DNA from: Alphaproteobacteria bacterium
GTDB taxonomy: Bacteria; Pseudomonadota; Alphaproteobacteria; Micropepsales; Micropepsaceae
Assembly (NCBI GenBank): GCA_019247845.1
Contig: JAFBAL010000042.1
Location: forward strand, 1 to 64,000
Length of the DNA stretch: 64,000 nucleotides
Direction of reading: 5' to 3'
Part shown: positions 42,245-53,400 of the stretch, piece after piece
How positions within the stretch are numbered: position 1 is the stretch's first letter
How the letters are laid out: the number at the start of each line of letters is the position of its first letter
Position numbers and translations under genes: made by a program
Notes under the pieces: model-generated
Told to the model about the DNA's origin: nothing
What the model saw: only the letters and a program-made list of their open reading frames with translations
Databases searched by the model: none

Positions 42245-44041
42245 ATGGGCCTTCGTCATTGGTTTGGATTGGCGGCCGCGGTGCTGGGGCTCTGCGCCAC
42301 CGCGGGCTCGGCGCTGGCCGACGGCTGGTGGCAGCAGGACTGGTCGTTCCGCCGCCAGATCACCATCGATACCAGCCCCAAGGGGGGCAACATCGCCGGC
42401 ACCGCGGGGCGCGTGCCGGTCTTGATCCGCCTGCACAGCGGCAATTTCAGCTTCTCCGACGCGCAGGAGAACGGCACCGACATCCGCTTCGTCGCCGCCG
42501 ACAACAAGACGCCGCTCGCCTTCCACATCGAGAGCTACGACGCCGTGCTCGGCATGGCCACGATCTGGGTCGATGTGCCGGATTTCCCCGCCGCCGCGAC
42601 CAAGGACATCTATCTCTATTATTCCAACAAGAAGGCGACGCCGGCGGCCGATGCGGCGGGCACCTTCGATGCCGACACCGCGCTCGTCTATCACTTCGAC
42701 GATGCCGCCGGCGTGGCCGTGCACGACAAGACCGCCAACGCCAACAACGCGACCAATGCCGCGCCCGGCACCGACGAAGGTGCGATCATCGGCAAGGGCG
42801 CGCGCTTCCTGGGCGCCGGCGCGATCAACATCCCGGCCAGCGGATCGCTCGCGGTGAAGGCCGGCGACTCCTTCACCTTCAGCGCCTGGGTGAAGCCCGG
42901 CACGGCGCAGCCGCGCGCGGCGCTTTATGCCCGCCGCGACGGCGCGGGCTCGGTCGTCGTCGGCCTGGCGGGCGGCGTGCCCTTCGTAGACATCAACGGC
43001 AGCGCGACCCCGGCGCATCTGGTCGCGACGCGCGCGCTGGCCGCGGGGCAGTGGTCCGAGGTCGCGGTCACGGTCGGCGCCACGACCGCCACTATATATA
43101 TAAACGGCCGCGCGGCGGGGACCGCGCCCGCTTCCATGCCGGCGCTGAACACTCCGGCCGGCCTCGGCGGCGACCTGCAGACGGGCACCGGCGTCGCGCC
43201 CTTCATCGGCAGCCTGGACGAAGTCCGCATCGCGCGCACCGCCCGCTCCGAGGCGACCTTGCTCGCGGAAGCGGAAGCCGAAGGGCCAGGCTCCAAGCTC
43301 GTCGTCTTCGGCGCCGACGAGAAGCAGTCGGGCTTCGGCTTCGGCTATTTCGGCATCATCGTGAAGTCGGTGACGATCGACGCCTGGGTCGTGATCGGCA
43401 TCCTCGGCATCATGGCCGCGATCTCGTGGTACGTGATGTGGGCGAAGAGCAGCTATATCGGCTCCGTCTCCAAGGCCAACGACCGCTTTCTCGACTACTA
43501 CCGCCAGCGCGCCGGCGATCCCTTCGTCATCGCGCACGACATCGAGGACCAGGGCCGCGACCGGCGACGGCTGGTGCAGTCGTCGATCTACCGCATCTTC
43601 CACGCCGGCTCGCAGGAGATCCTGCGCCGCGCGAACGGCGCCAGGACCGTCACGCTCGACGCCCAGGGCATGGAGGTCGTGCGCGCGCTGATGGACGCCA
43701 CCCTGGTGCGCGAGAACCAGCGCCTGTCGTCGAACATGGTGCTGCTGACCATCGCGATCTCGGGCGGCCCGTTCTTGGGACTCCTCGGCACCGTGGTCGG
43801 CGTCATGATCACCTTCGCCGCGATCGCGGCGGCCGGCGACGTCAACATCAACGCCATCGCGCCCGGCATCTCGGCGGCGCTGCTGGCCACCGTCGCCGGT
43901 CTCGCCGTCGCGATTCCGGCGTTGTTCGGCTACAACTATCTTCTTACCCGCGCCAAGAACGTGACCGCGAACATGCAGGTGTTCGTCGACGAGTTCGTCG
44001 CGCGCGTCTCCGAAATCTACGCCCCTTCGGGCGGGCATTGA
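42245..44041 (+). CDS. ExbB/MotA/TolQ proton-channel protein with N-terminal secreted DUF2341 plus LamG/ConA-like region
   Basis: Signal peptide; WWQQDWSFRRQITIDTSP (DUF2341-like); LamG-like SFTFSAWVKPGTAQPRAALYARR...DEVRIARTARS; C-terminal ExbB core ISGGPFLGLLGTVVGVMITF...ISAALLATVAGLAVAIPALFGYNYL. Confidence 0.9.
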   Translation: MGLRHWFGLAAAVLGLCATAGSALADGWWQQDWSFRRQITIDTSPKGGNIAGTAGRVPVLIRLHSGNFSFSDAQENGTDIRFVAADNKTPLAFHIESYDAVLGMATIWVDVPDFPAAATKDIYLYYSNKKATPAADAAGTFDADTALVYHFDDAAGVAVHDKTANANNATNAAPGTDEGAIIGKGARFLGAGAINIPASGSLAVKAGDSFTFSAWVKPGTAQPRAALYARRDGAGSVVVGLAGGVPFVDINGSATPAHLVATRALAAGQWSEVAVTVGATTATIYINGRAAGTAPASMPALNTPAGLGGDLQTGTGVAPFIGSLDEVRIARTARSEATLLAEAEAEGPGSKLVVFGADEKQSGFGFGYFGIIVKSVTIDAWVVIGILGIMAAISWYVMWAKSSYIGSVSKANDRFLDYYRQRAGDPFVIAHDIEDQGRDRRRLVQSSIYRIFHAGSQEILRRANGARTVTLDAQGMEVVRALMDATLVRENQRLSSNMVLLTIAISGGPFLGLLGTVVGVMITFAAIAAAGDVNINAIAPGISAALLATVAGLAVAIPALFGYNYLLTRAKNVTANMQVFVDEFVARVSEIYAPSGGH

Positions 44042-44053
44042 GGAGGCGCGGCG

Positions 44054-44461
44054 ATGGCGAAGGCCCAGGAAGAAGACAAGGTCTACGACGACATCAACAT
44101 CACGCCGATGCTGGACCTGGCATACGTGCTGCTCGTCATCTTCATCATCATGACGACGGCCTCGGTGCAGGGCATCAAGGTCGACCTGCCCAAGGCGTCG
44201 GCGACCGTCAGCCTCGCCAAGCCGCAGACCCAGGTCATCTCGGTCGCCAACAACGGCAACGTCTATCTCAACGCCTATCCGGTGACGCTCTCCGACCTCG
44301 AGAGCCGGCTGCGCACGCAGAAGTCTCTGACGCCCGATTTCCCGGTCGTGCTCAAGGGCGATGCCTCGGTGCAGTACCAGAAGGTGATGGAAGTTCTCGA
44401 TCTGCTGCGCCGCCTCGACCTGCCGCATGTCGGCCTGGTCACGGCGAAAGCGCAAGGATAG
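44054..44461 (+). CDS. exbD: ExbD/TolR-type biopolymer transport protein
   Basis: DINITPMLDLAYVLLVIFIIMTTASVQGIKVDLPKA; ends DLLRRLDLPHVGLVTAKAQG. Confidence 0.93.
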   Translation: MAKAQEEDKVYDDINITPMLDLAYVLLVIFIIMTTASVQGIKVDLPKASATVSLAKPQTQVISVANNGNVYLNAYPVTLSDLESRLRTQKSLTPDFPVVLKGDASVQYQKVMEVLDLLRRLDLPHVGLVTAKAQG

Positions 44462-44470
44462 GGGGCGCGG

Positions 44471-45106
44471 GTGGCACGCGACGACGACGAAGACAAAGGC
44501 ACCACGCTCTCGCGCATCGCGCGCTTCGCGGTGCCCGCGCTCGTCTTCGCGGCTCTCGCGGGCGGGGTCTGGTATCTGCTCCACGGCTCGGGATCGGAGC
44601 GCCGCGAGGCGCCGCCGCTGCCCACCTTGCAAGCCTTCCTGCCGCCGCCGCCACCGCCTCCTCCGCCCAAGGAGAAGCCGCCCGAGGAAAAGAAGGTGGT
44701 GGAAGAGAAGAAGGTCGAGACGCCCGAACCCAAGGTCGACGCGCCCAAGCCGCTCACCATCAACGGCCCGGCGCAGGCCGGCAACGACGCTTTCAATCTC
44801 CAGTCCGGCAGCGGCGGCGGCGACGTCGGCAGCGGCTTCGGCAGCGAGGCCTATAGCCGCTATCTGACCGGCGTGCTGCAGGACGCCATCGCGCAGGACG
44901 ACAAGCTCAACCATCTCGCTTTCGCGCTGCAGATCGCGGCGACCGTCGACCGCAACAGGAAGCTGCATGTGCGCCTGCTCAAGTCGAGCGGCGACAGCGA
45001 GATCGACAACGACGTGCTGAGCGCGGCCCAGCAGGTGGCCCTCGATGGCGAGCCGCCGGGCGCGGTGGAATTCCGCCTGGCCATTCGAAGCCGGAGGCCG
45101 GCGTGA
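44471..45106 (+). CDS. tonB: TonB-like energy transducer
   Basis: Single N-terminal TM, FLPPPPPPPPPKEKPPEEKKVVEEKK proline/charged linker, TonB/TolA-like C-terminal domain; directly after exbD. Confidence 0.85.
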   Translation: MARDDDEDKGTTLSRIARFAVPALVFAALAGGVWYLLHGSGSERREAPPLPTLQAFLPPPPPPPPPKEKPPEEKKVVEEKKVETPEPKVDAPKPLTINGPAQAGNDAFNLQSGSGGGDVGSGFGSEAYSRYLTGVLQDAIAQDDKLNHLAFALQIAATVDRNRKLHVRLLKSSGDSEIDNDVLSAAQQVALDGEPPGAVEFRLAIRSRRPA

Positions 45107-45138
45107 CGGATCAATCGCATGGGTAAGACGAGTCGAAG

Positions 45139-46911
45139 ATGACAAGAACGAATTCGGGTCCGGCGGCCATGGCGCTCGCCGCTTGCGTGCTGGTGACTGC
45201 CGGCCGTGCCTCGGCGCAGGACGGCGCCGCCTCGCCGAACGCGACGGTCAACCTCATCCGCCTGCTGGTGAAGCAGCACGTGATCAAGGCCGAAGAGGCC
45301 GACGCGCTCTTGAAGGAAGCCGAGCAGGAAGCCGCCGACGTGCGCGCGCGCGCCGCCGCCGCCAAGACCGCTTCCCAGGTCCAGCCGCCCGCCGTCACCC
45401 AGGCGCCGCCGGCCGGAACGCTGCGCATCCCCTACGTGCCGCAGATCGTCAAGAACCAGATCCGCGACGAGGTGAAGAAAGAGGTGATGCAGCAGGCGCG
45501 CACCGAGAACTGGGCCCAGCCGGACGCGGTGCCGGAATGGACCAAGCGCCTGCACCTGACCGGCGACCTGCGCTCGCGGGACGAATACGATCTCTACACC
45601 CTGCAGAACGACGACCAGATCGTCGATTTCCAGACCTTCAACGCCAACGGCCCGACGGACGTCAACGGCTTCACCAATCCGGGCGGCATCCCGGTACTCA
45701 ATACGACGCAGGACCGCCTGCATCGGTTGAGCATCCGCGCGCGGCTGGGCCTCAACGCAGTCATCTCCGACGGCGTGCTCGCGGGCATCCGCCTGGCCTC
45801 GGGCGGCGACGGCGGGCCGGTCTCGACGACGCAGCTTCTGGGCGGCGGCTTCGGCAAGAAGGATTTCTGGCTCGACCAGGCGTATCTCACGCTCGAGCCC
45901 TGGGACTGGCTCGCCTTCACCACGGGCCGCATGCCCAACCCGTTCTTCCACTCGGACCTGGTCTACGATCCCGATCTGCAGTTCGACGGCGCGGTCTTAG
46001 CCCTCGACACCAAGGAGAAGAACGAGGACGGCTTCGACGGCTTCTTCAGCGAAGGCCTGTTCCCGCTCGAATATATCGGCTCGAGCTTCCCCGCCAATTC
46101 CGTCAGCAAGGCCCGCGACAAGCAGAAATGGCTGTGGGGCACGCAGGCCGGCTTCAACTGGAAGGAGCCCGGCTTCGAATGGCGCATGGGCGCGTCCTAT
46201 TACCAGTTCGGCGGCATCCAGGGGCAGCTGTCCGAGCCGTGCTTTATCTACTTGGGCGACAAGCAGTGCTCGACCGACTACACCCGCCCCGCCTTCATGC
46301 AGAAGGGCAACACGCTCTTCCTGATCCGCCAGATCGTGCTCGACCCCAACAACCCCACCGGAAGCCCGCAGCCGCAATATGCCGGCCTCGCCTTCAACTA
46401 TCGCGTGGCCGACGCGACGACGGAGCTCTCGGTCCCGGTGGGAAGCAGCTACCGCTTCATCTTCGATCTCGATTACGCCCACAACCTCGCCTATCACGCG
46501 ACGGTGGCGTGCCGCTACGCGCCCTTCGCGCTGCCGGTCACCAACGTCGAGACGGGCCCGAGCGGAAGCCTTGATCCCTGCGACGGTCCGGCCAAGACGC
46601 GCGCCAAGCTCAAGAGCGGCGGCGACGGCTGGTACGTCAACGCGACCTTCGGCCATCCGCAGATCCGCAAGCGCTGGGAATGGAACATCTCGGCCGGCTA
46701 CAAATATCTCGAGCCCGACGCGGTTCCGGACGCCTTCACCGACAGCGACTTCCATCTCGGCGGCACCAATGCACGCGGCTACATCATTTCGGGCGCGCTG
46801 GGACTCTTCGACAATACCTGGCTCAGCGCGCGCTGGCTCTCGGCCAGCGAGGTCTTCGGCCCACCGCTCGCCATCGACGTCGTCCAGCTCGACCTGAACG
46901 CGGGGTTCTAG
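45139..46911 (+). CDS. putative outer-membrane porin
   Basis: Signal peptide, coiled-coil N-terminus, KRLHLTGDLRSRDEYDLYTL, alternating beta-strand pattern, C-terminal Phe (QLDLNAGF). Confidence 0.85.
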   Translation: MTRTNSGPAAMALAACVLVTAGRASAQDGAASPNATVNLIRLLVKQHVIKAEEADALLKEAEQEAADVRARAAAAKTASQVQPPAVTQAPPAGTLRIPYVPQIVKNQIRDEVKKEVMQQARTENWAQPDAVPEWTKRLHLTGDLRSRDEYDLYTLQNDDQIVDFQTFNANGPTDVNGFTNPGGIPVLNTTQDRLHRLSIRARLGLNAVISDGVLAGIRLASGGDGGPVSTTQLLGGGFGKKDFWLDQAYLTLEPWDWLAFTTGRMPNPFFHSDLVYDPDLQFDGAVLALDTKEKNEDGFDGFFSEGLFPLEYIGSSFPANSVSKARDKQKWLWGTQAGFNWKEPGFEWRMGASYYQFGGIQGQLSEPCFIYLGDKQCSTDYTRPAFMQKGNTLFLIRQIVLDPNNPTGSPQPQYAGLAFNYRVADATTELSVPVGSSYRFIFDLDYAHNLAYHATVACRYAPFALPVTNVETGPSGSLDPCDGPAKTRAKLKSGGDGWYVNATFGHPQIRKRWEWNISAGYKYLEPDAVPDAFTDSDFHLGGTNARGYIISGALGLFDNTWLSARWLSASEVFGPPLAIDVVQLDLNAGF

Positions 46912-46912
46912 G

Positions 46913-47488
46913 ATGAAGACGAAGCTCGCGCTCGCGTTCCTGGCCCTGACCGTCGGCGCCGCCCAGGCGCAGAGCGACGACAGCGAGCGGCTGCGCGCGC
47001 AGCTGCGCCAGGTCACCTTGCAGCTCCGCCAGGCCCAGGACGACCAGGCGGCGGCGCAGGCGCAGAAGATCGCCGCCCAGATGGAGCGCGATGCCGTCAA
47101 GAAGCAGCTCGCCGCCGCCCAGGGCGACCTCGCGCGGCTGCGTCACGACAGCGGCCGCGCCAGCGCGGCCGAGGGCCAGCTTGCGAAAGCCAATGCGGCG
47201 CTCGCCGCGGCCGGCCAGTCGGCCGAGAAGGACAAGGCCGAGCGCGACAAGATCCAGGCTGATGCGGTCACCCAGGCGGGCGTGCTGTCGGCTTGCGAGG
47301 GCAAGAACCGCAAGCTGCTCGACGTCAGCCGCCAGATCCTCAAGGCCTATGAGGATTTCGATTTCGTCGACTCGCTCGGCGCGCGCGAGCCCTTCATCAG
47401 GCTGAGGCGCGTCGAGCTCGAGAACCTGGCCCAGGACTATCGCGACCGCATCGACGACGGCGCGTTCGACGCGAAGACGGACAAGTAG
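46913..47488 (+). CDS. coiled-coil exported protein
   Basis: MKTKLALAFLALTVGAAQA signal; long heptad Gln/Ala/Lys coiled coil; C-terminus REPFIRLRRVELENLAQDYRDRIDDG. Confidence 0.85.
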   Translation: MKTKLALAFLALTVGAAQAQSDDSERLRAQLRQVTLQLRQAQDDQAAAQAQKIAAQMERDAVKKQLAAAQGDLARLRHDSGRASAAEGQLAKANAALAAAGQSAEKDKAERDKIQADAVTQAGVLSACEGKNRKLLDVSRQILKAYEDFDFVDSLGAREPFIRLRRVELENLAQDYRDRIDDGAFDAKTDK

Positions 47489-47499
47489 GGAGCGGGACG

Positions 47500-50400
47500 A
47501 TGGCAAGGCGCACCCGGCATACGAGGCTCCGCAGCCGCCTGATGCATGGCGCCAGCGTGTTCGCGATCGTCGTGGCGCTCAGCCATGCGCCGGCGAAGTC
47601 GCAGACGCTGTCGGTGCTGAACAACGCGGTGCAGGTGCAGAACGCCGCGGTCGCCCAGCGCTTCCCCAACGGACTGCCCTCGGACCAGCCCGCGACGCGC
47701 CAGGGCACGCTCAATCCGTCGAATTCCGCGCGCATGACGGGCGCCACGATGCGCGCGCTGCAGTACCAGACGCGCGTCACCCAGGCCGTCAGCATGGCCA
47801 AGGACGCCCAGGCCGCGGCGCGCGCCGCCGCGGCGCAGCTCGAGCAGGGGGTGCCCGACGGATTGGCGCCGGGCGGCCTGGTGCCGATCGACAATCCCGT
47901 CAAGTCCAAGGACGACACCAGCGGCACGCATACCTGGGACGGCGCCGACCAGCCGGTGCAGGAGACCGAGGACAACGGCAACGTCAAGGTCACGGTGCAC
48001 CAGACCCAGGCGCGCGCGGTGCTGTCGTGGGAGACCTTCAACGTCGGCAAGAAGACCGATCTCTATTTCGACCAGTCCCTCGACGGCAAGGACCAGTCGA
48101 GCTGGGTGGCGCTGAACCGCGTCGTGGGCCAGCTCAATCCGCTCACCGGCCTGCGCGATCCCAACGACATGCCGGCGCCCAGCCAGATCCTGGGCTCGAT
48201 CCATGCGCCGGGCACGGTGCTGATCCTGAACCAGAACGGCGTGATCTTCGGCGGCACCTCGCAGATCAACACCAACGCGCTGATCGCCACCAGCCTCGAG
48301 GTCGGCCGCGCGCTCGACCAGAACACCGGCCGCCTCAACATCAAGCAGCGCGACGACGAGTTCCTGCAGTTCGGGTTCTTGGGCTATGCCGACCAGGCCT
48401 CGTTCGACCAGCAGGCCACGGCCTATACCTTCTCGGCGCAGGAGAACGCCGCCGGCAACGGTTTGGACTTCCTCGAAGGCGGCATCGAGGTGCAGGCGGG
48501 CGCGCAGATCACCTCCGGCACCGGCGGCTATGTGCTGCTCACCGGGCCGAAGGTGATCAACGACGGCACGATCTCCTCGCTCGCCGGCCAGGTCAGCCTG
48601 CAGTCGGGACGCAACATCAAGCTGACGCGCTCGACCGGCTCCGTCGACGGCAATCCCGACGTGCGCGGCTTCACGATCAGCGCCTCGGGCGACGGCGTGA
48701 ACAAGGACTATGTGCTCAACGGCGCGAACGCGATCATCGACGCGCCGCAGAGCTATATCTCGCTCGGCGCCACCGACAACGGCGCGGTGCTGGAAGAAGG
48801 CGTGCTGTCGGGCACCACCAGCGTGTCGCGCAACGGCTTCATTCAAATCTCAGGCGCCGACATCCAGATCGGCACCGGCGCCACGCTGGCGATCGGCGCC
48901 GACGACGGCAAGGAGACGATCCCGCAGGACCCGACCTCGCTCGGCGATTTCCGCTCGTCGCGGATCAGCATCGGCTCGGACGCGTCGCGCATCGAGATCG
49001 ACAAGGACGCGATGCTCTTTGCGCCCAGCGGCAACGTCGACATCGGCGCGGCGCCCGGCGCCTCGGGCACGACCGACCTCGCCAATCCGGGCGACAGCCG
49101 CGTCTTCGTCGACAGCGGCGCGATCATCGATGTCGCGGGCCTGACCGACGTGCTCATCCCCGCCTCGCGCAACGCCATCATGATCAGCCCGGTCAAGGGC
49201 AACGAGCTGCGCGACAATCCTAACTACCGCGACAGCTTCCTGAACGGCGCGACCGTGCTGGTCGATCCGCGCCTCTCCGGCGTCGACGACAACGGCGTGG
49301 CCTGGGTCGGCTCGCCCCTGATCGAGGCCAAGAGCTTCGCCCAGCAGGTCGGCGTCAAGGTCCAGGAGCTGATGACCAAGGGCGGCAGCGTCACCCTGGG
49401 CGTGCAGAACTACCAGCCCGGCACCGACACCGCGCTCGCCCCCGACATCATCGTCAAGACCGGCGCCACCATCGACGTGTCGGGCGGCTGGGTGACGTAT
49501 GAGGGCGGCTTCGTCCAGACCACCCAGCTCATCGCCATCAACGGCCAGATCGTCGACATCGGCAATGCCGATCTCAACGGGCTCTATATCGGCATCGACA
49601 ACGGTTTCATGCGCAACCAGGCGCGCTGGGGCGTGAGCGAGAGCTGGGCGAGCCCGCTGCTGCAGGGCGGCCATTACGAAGGCACCTATACCGAGGGCCG
49701 CGACGCCGGCGCCTTGACGCTCAAGGGCTCGACCATCGTGCTCGACGGCACCTTGTACGGCGACGCCTATGCGGGCATGCGCCAGATCGGCGACTCGCAT
49801 CTGGGCAGCGCCGCGTCGTCGGTCTACGGCGATTTCCGCAAAGTCCAGGGCGCGCCGTCGCAGCTGCCGTCGGGCGGCTTCCTGTTCGTCCAGGCGCTGA
49901 GCGGCGATGCGTCCAGCAACAAGCAGCTTTCGGGCGGCGGCGACATCGACGTCGTTTCGCAGGCGAACTACCACGCCGTCGACGGTTCGCTCGGCTACGG
50001 CCAGTCGGTCTTCATCGATCCCAACGGCAACCTCGTGGTGCCGACGCGCGACCCCAACTCGCTTTTGCCGACCGACCGCCAGCAGACGATCTCTATCTCG
50101 GCCGATGCGGTGTCGGGCTTCGGCTTGAGCGCGGTGTCGCTGCAGACCTCGGGCAGGATCGACGTCGAGGCCGACGCCCATGTCGCGCTCGATGCCGGCG
50201 GCATCTTCAACGCCATCGCCGGCCGCACCATCACCGTCGACGGCAGCGTGACGACGGCGTCGGGCACCATCCAGCTGCAGACCGTCAATGCCGGCCAGGG
50301 CTCGGTCTACAATCCCGACGACACGGTCAAGGAGGGCTCGTTCGACATCGTCGTCAACGGCACGCTTTCGACGCGCGGCCGCTGGGTGAACGACGACGGC

Positions 50401-53400
50401 GCCGATGCCGACCACACGCAAGGCAGCGCATTCACCGACGGCGGCTCGGTGGTCCTGATCGCAGCACCCCGCCAGACCTTGTTCGACCAGACCGACACGC
50501 TGGGCGGCGACGCGCCGCCGGTGAACGTCGACGTCTCGGGCTCGATCCTGCTCGACGCCGGCAGCGTCGTCGACGTATCGAGCGGCGGCTATGTCAACGA
50601 GAAGGGTCAGCTCGAGCTCGGCGCGCGCGGCGGCAATGTCAGCCTGATCGAGGAGACGACCTATTTCCAGCTCGCCCAGGACGTCGAAGGCGTGCCGGGC
50701 GGCATCCCCGGCTTCCGCGTCAGCGGCATCGACCGCGGCGGCAGCGACTTCGTCCCCGTCAATCCGGACAAGATCACCGCGCGCGTGAGCTTGGACGGCA
50801 CGATCCTGGCGGCGGGCTTCGGCGGCGGCGGAACCTTCACGCTCGTCACGCCGCAGTTCCAGTTCGGCGACGGCGATGCCGAGACCGGCACGAACATGAG
50901 CCTCGACTTCTTCTCGAAGACGGGCTTCTCCAACTTCGACATCACCTCGTACAAGACCGAGTTCCTGGCCAACGACTTCGACAACGGGCTCGGCGGCTTC
51001 AACGCGCTGATGGCGATGCAGACTGTCACCATCGGCGGCGGCCAGACGCTGAACCTGACCCAATCGAGGTTCTCGCCCGTGCTCGACGTGGCGACGGCCG
51101 AAAGCCTGCGGGGTCTCGGCACCGGCGGCGATCTCTATTCGGTGCTGACGCCCGGCGTTCCCGGCAACGACTGGGACGCGCGGCCGGTGAACCTGACGCT
51201 CGGCGGCTCGATCGAGCTCGATATCGCGCAAGGCGGCAAGGTGATCGGCGCGGCGGGCAGCGGGCTCTCGGCCAGCAAGCTGCTCAACGAAGGCAATATC
51301 CGCATCGCCGGCGGCACGATCACCCAGTCCGAAGCGCTGCCGTCACTGTATGCGCCGGATTCGGTCACCGCCGTCCACGACCTGGACGAGGCCTTCACGC
51401 GCAACGAGGACGGCACCTTCCACGAGGGCGACATCAGCAAGGTGAACGGCCTCACCAACGGCGAGCTCGCGGCGCAGGGCGGCTTCTATCTGCTCGGCAA
51501 GCTCGGCGCCAAGGACGGCATCGTGCTCGCCTCGGGCAGCGTCACCGACCTGTCGGGCGCCAGCATCGTCAATCCGCGCGCGCGCATGGACATCGCGGTC
51601 AGCGTGCCGCCGGGCTTCCGCGACGGCCGCGTCGTGGACGGCGGCACCTTGCAGACCGTGCCCGGCCGGCTCACCGGCGACGACGTGTTCGACAGCCCCC
51701 ACGGCCTGTCGGTCTATTACGGCGCGGAGAATCCGTCGAGCGTCATCATCCCGGGACAGCTCACCGCCGAGGCCGGTTCGATCATCGACCTGTCGGGCGC
51801 GTCGGACGATTTTTCGCGGCTCGGCCCGGGCGGCACCTTCCGCAACACGCCGGAATGGAGCAATGGCGGCTCGCTGATCCTGGCGAACGGCGGCTCGATC
51901 GACGGCGCGATCATCGACGCGCATGGCGGCGCCGAGCATGCGCTGGGCGGCACGCTGGTGGTGCTCGATCCGACGCTCGCCCAGTTCGATACCGATTTCG
52001 CGGGCCAGACGGACGTCGCCAACGCGGTCTCGGTCGCCCAGATCGAGAATTCGGGCTTCGGCACGTTCGTGGCCGAGGGCCATTTGAGCTCGGTCGGCGA
52101 CGTGCATCTCGATCTCGACCGCGGCTTCTTCCTGACGTCGCGGCCTTACGACGGCCAGGCCGACCTCACCAACACCCAGATCCGCGATCAGTACGCGCCG
52201 GTGATCAGCGCCGGCGGCGAGCTCGAGATCGATGCGGCCTATATCCGTCTCGACAGCGCGCTGCAGAACGTGTCCACGCCGCTGGTCGGCGATCCCGCAG
52301 GCAACAGCGTGATCCTGCGCGCCGGCGAGATCGACATCAGCGGCGCCGTCCTGTTCGACCAGTCGGTGTCCGACGTGCAGATGTTCGCCACCGGCGACGT
52401 CAGGCTCAGCGGCGTGCAGCCCTGGCAGAAGGTGTTCGGCCGCGATCCGGAGTCGGTGGACTTCTCGCTCGCCGGCCAGCTTGCGGTGAACGGCGATCTC
52501 ACCATCACCGCGGGGCAGGTGTTCCCGACCACGGGCTCGACCTTCTATATCACCTCGGCGGCGGAAGACGGCACGATCACCTTCGCGCGTTCGGCCGGCC
52601 CCGAGCCCGCGACGCCCTATTCCGCCGGCGGCAATCTGTTCGTGCAGGCCGCCAACATCTACCAGGGCGGCGACATCCGCGTGCCGCTGGGCAGCCTCAC
52701 CTTGGGCAGCAGCGATCCGTTCACGCTGACCACCGACGGCAACACCCAGCAATTCGCGCCGGAAACCCAGCTGCTCAAGATCCTCGACGGCAGCACGACC
52801 TCGGTCTCGGCCGACGGGATGCTGATTCCCTACGGCACCACCACCGACCAGATCGAATGGTTCTTCGCCGCCACCGGCGCCGACCAGCTCAAGGCGCCGC
52901 CGCAGGCGATCCTGACGCTCGGCGGCGACAACGTGAAGATCGATGCCGGCTCGACCGTGGACGTCAGCGGCGGCGGCGATCTCTATGCCTACGAGTTCGT
53001 CTCGGGCACCGGCGGCAGCCATGACGTGCTCGACCGCTTCAACAGCGACCCGTTCTCGAGCAACAACGGCTTTCAATATCCCGACGGCCGCCAGGTCTAT
53101 GCCATCGTGCCCAGCCTGAACGGGCCCGACGCGCAGTCTTTCCCGAACGGCCAGGCCGCGCTCTACGATCCCATCTATTCCGCGCAATATGGCGACCTCT
53201 ATTCGGCGCAGGCCGCGGGCAAGCAGGTCTATCTCTCGAACGTGCCGGGACTGAAGCCCGGCTGGTACACCTTGCTGCCGGCCAAATACGCGACGCTGCC
53301 GGGCGGCATGCGCATCGTCGAGAACACCGGCGCCAGGAACGTGACGCCGGGCACGTTCTCGCGCCTGCCCGACGGCAGCACCGTCGTCACCGGCTATTAC

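Noticed and set aside
48850-51231. 793-aa minus-strand ORF within tpsA
   Set aside because: Antisense shadow frame of the repetitive tpsA, no family motifs
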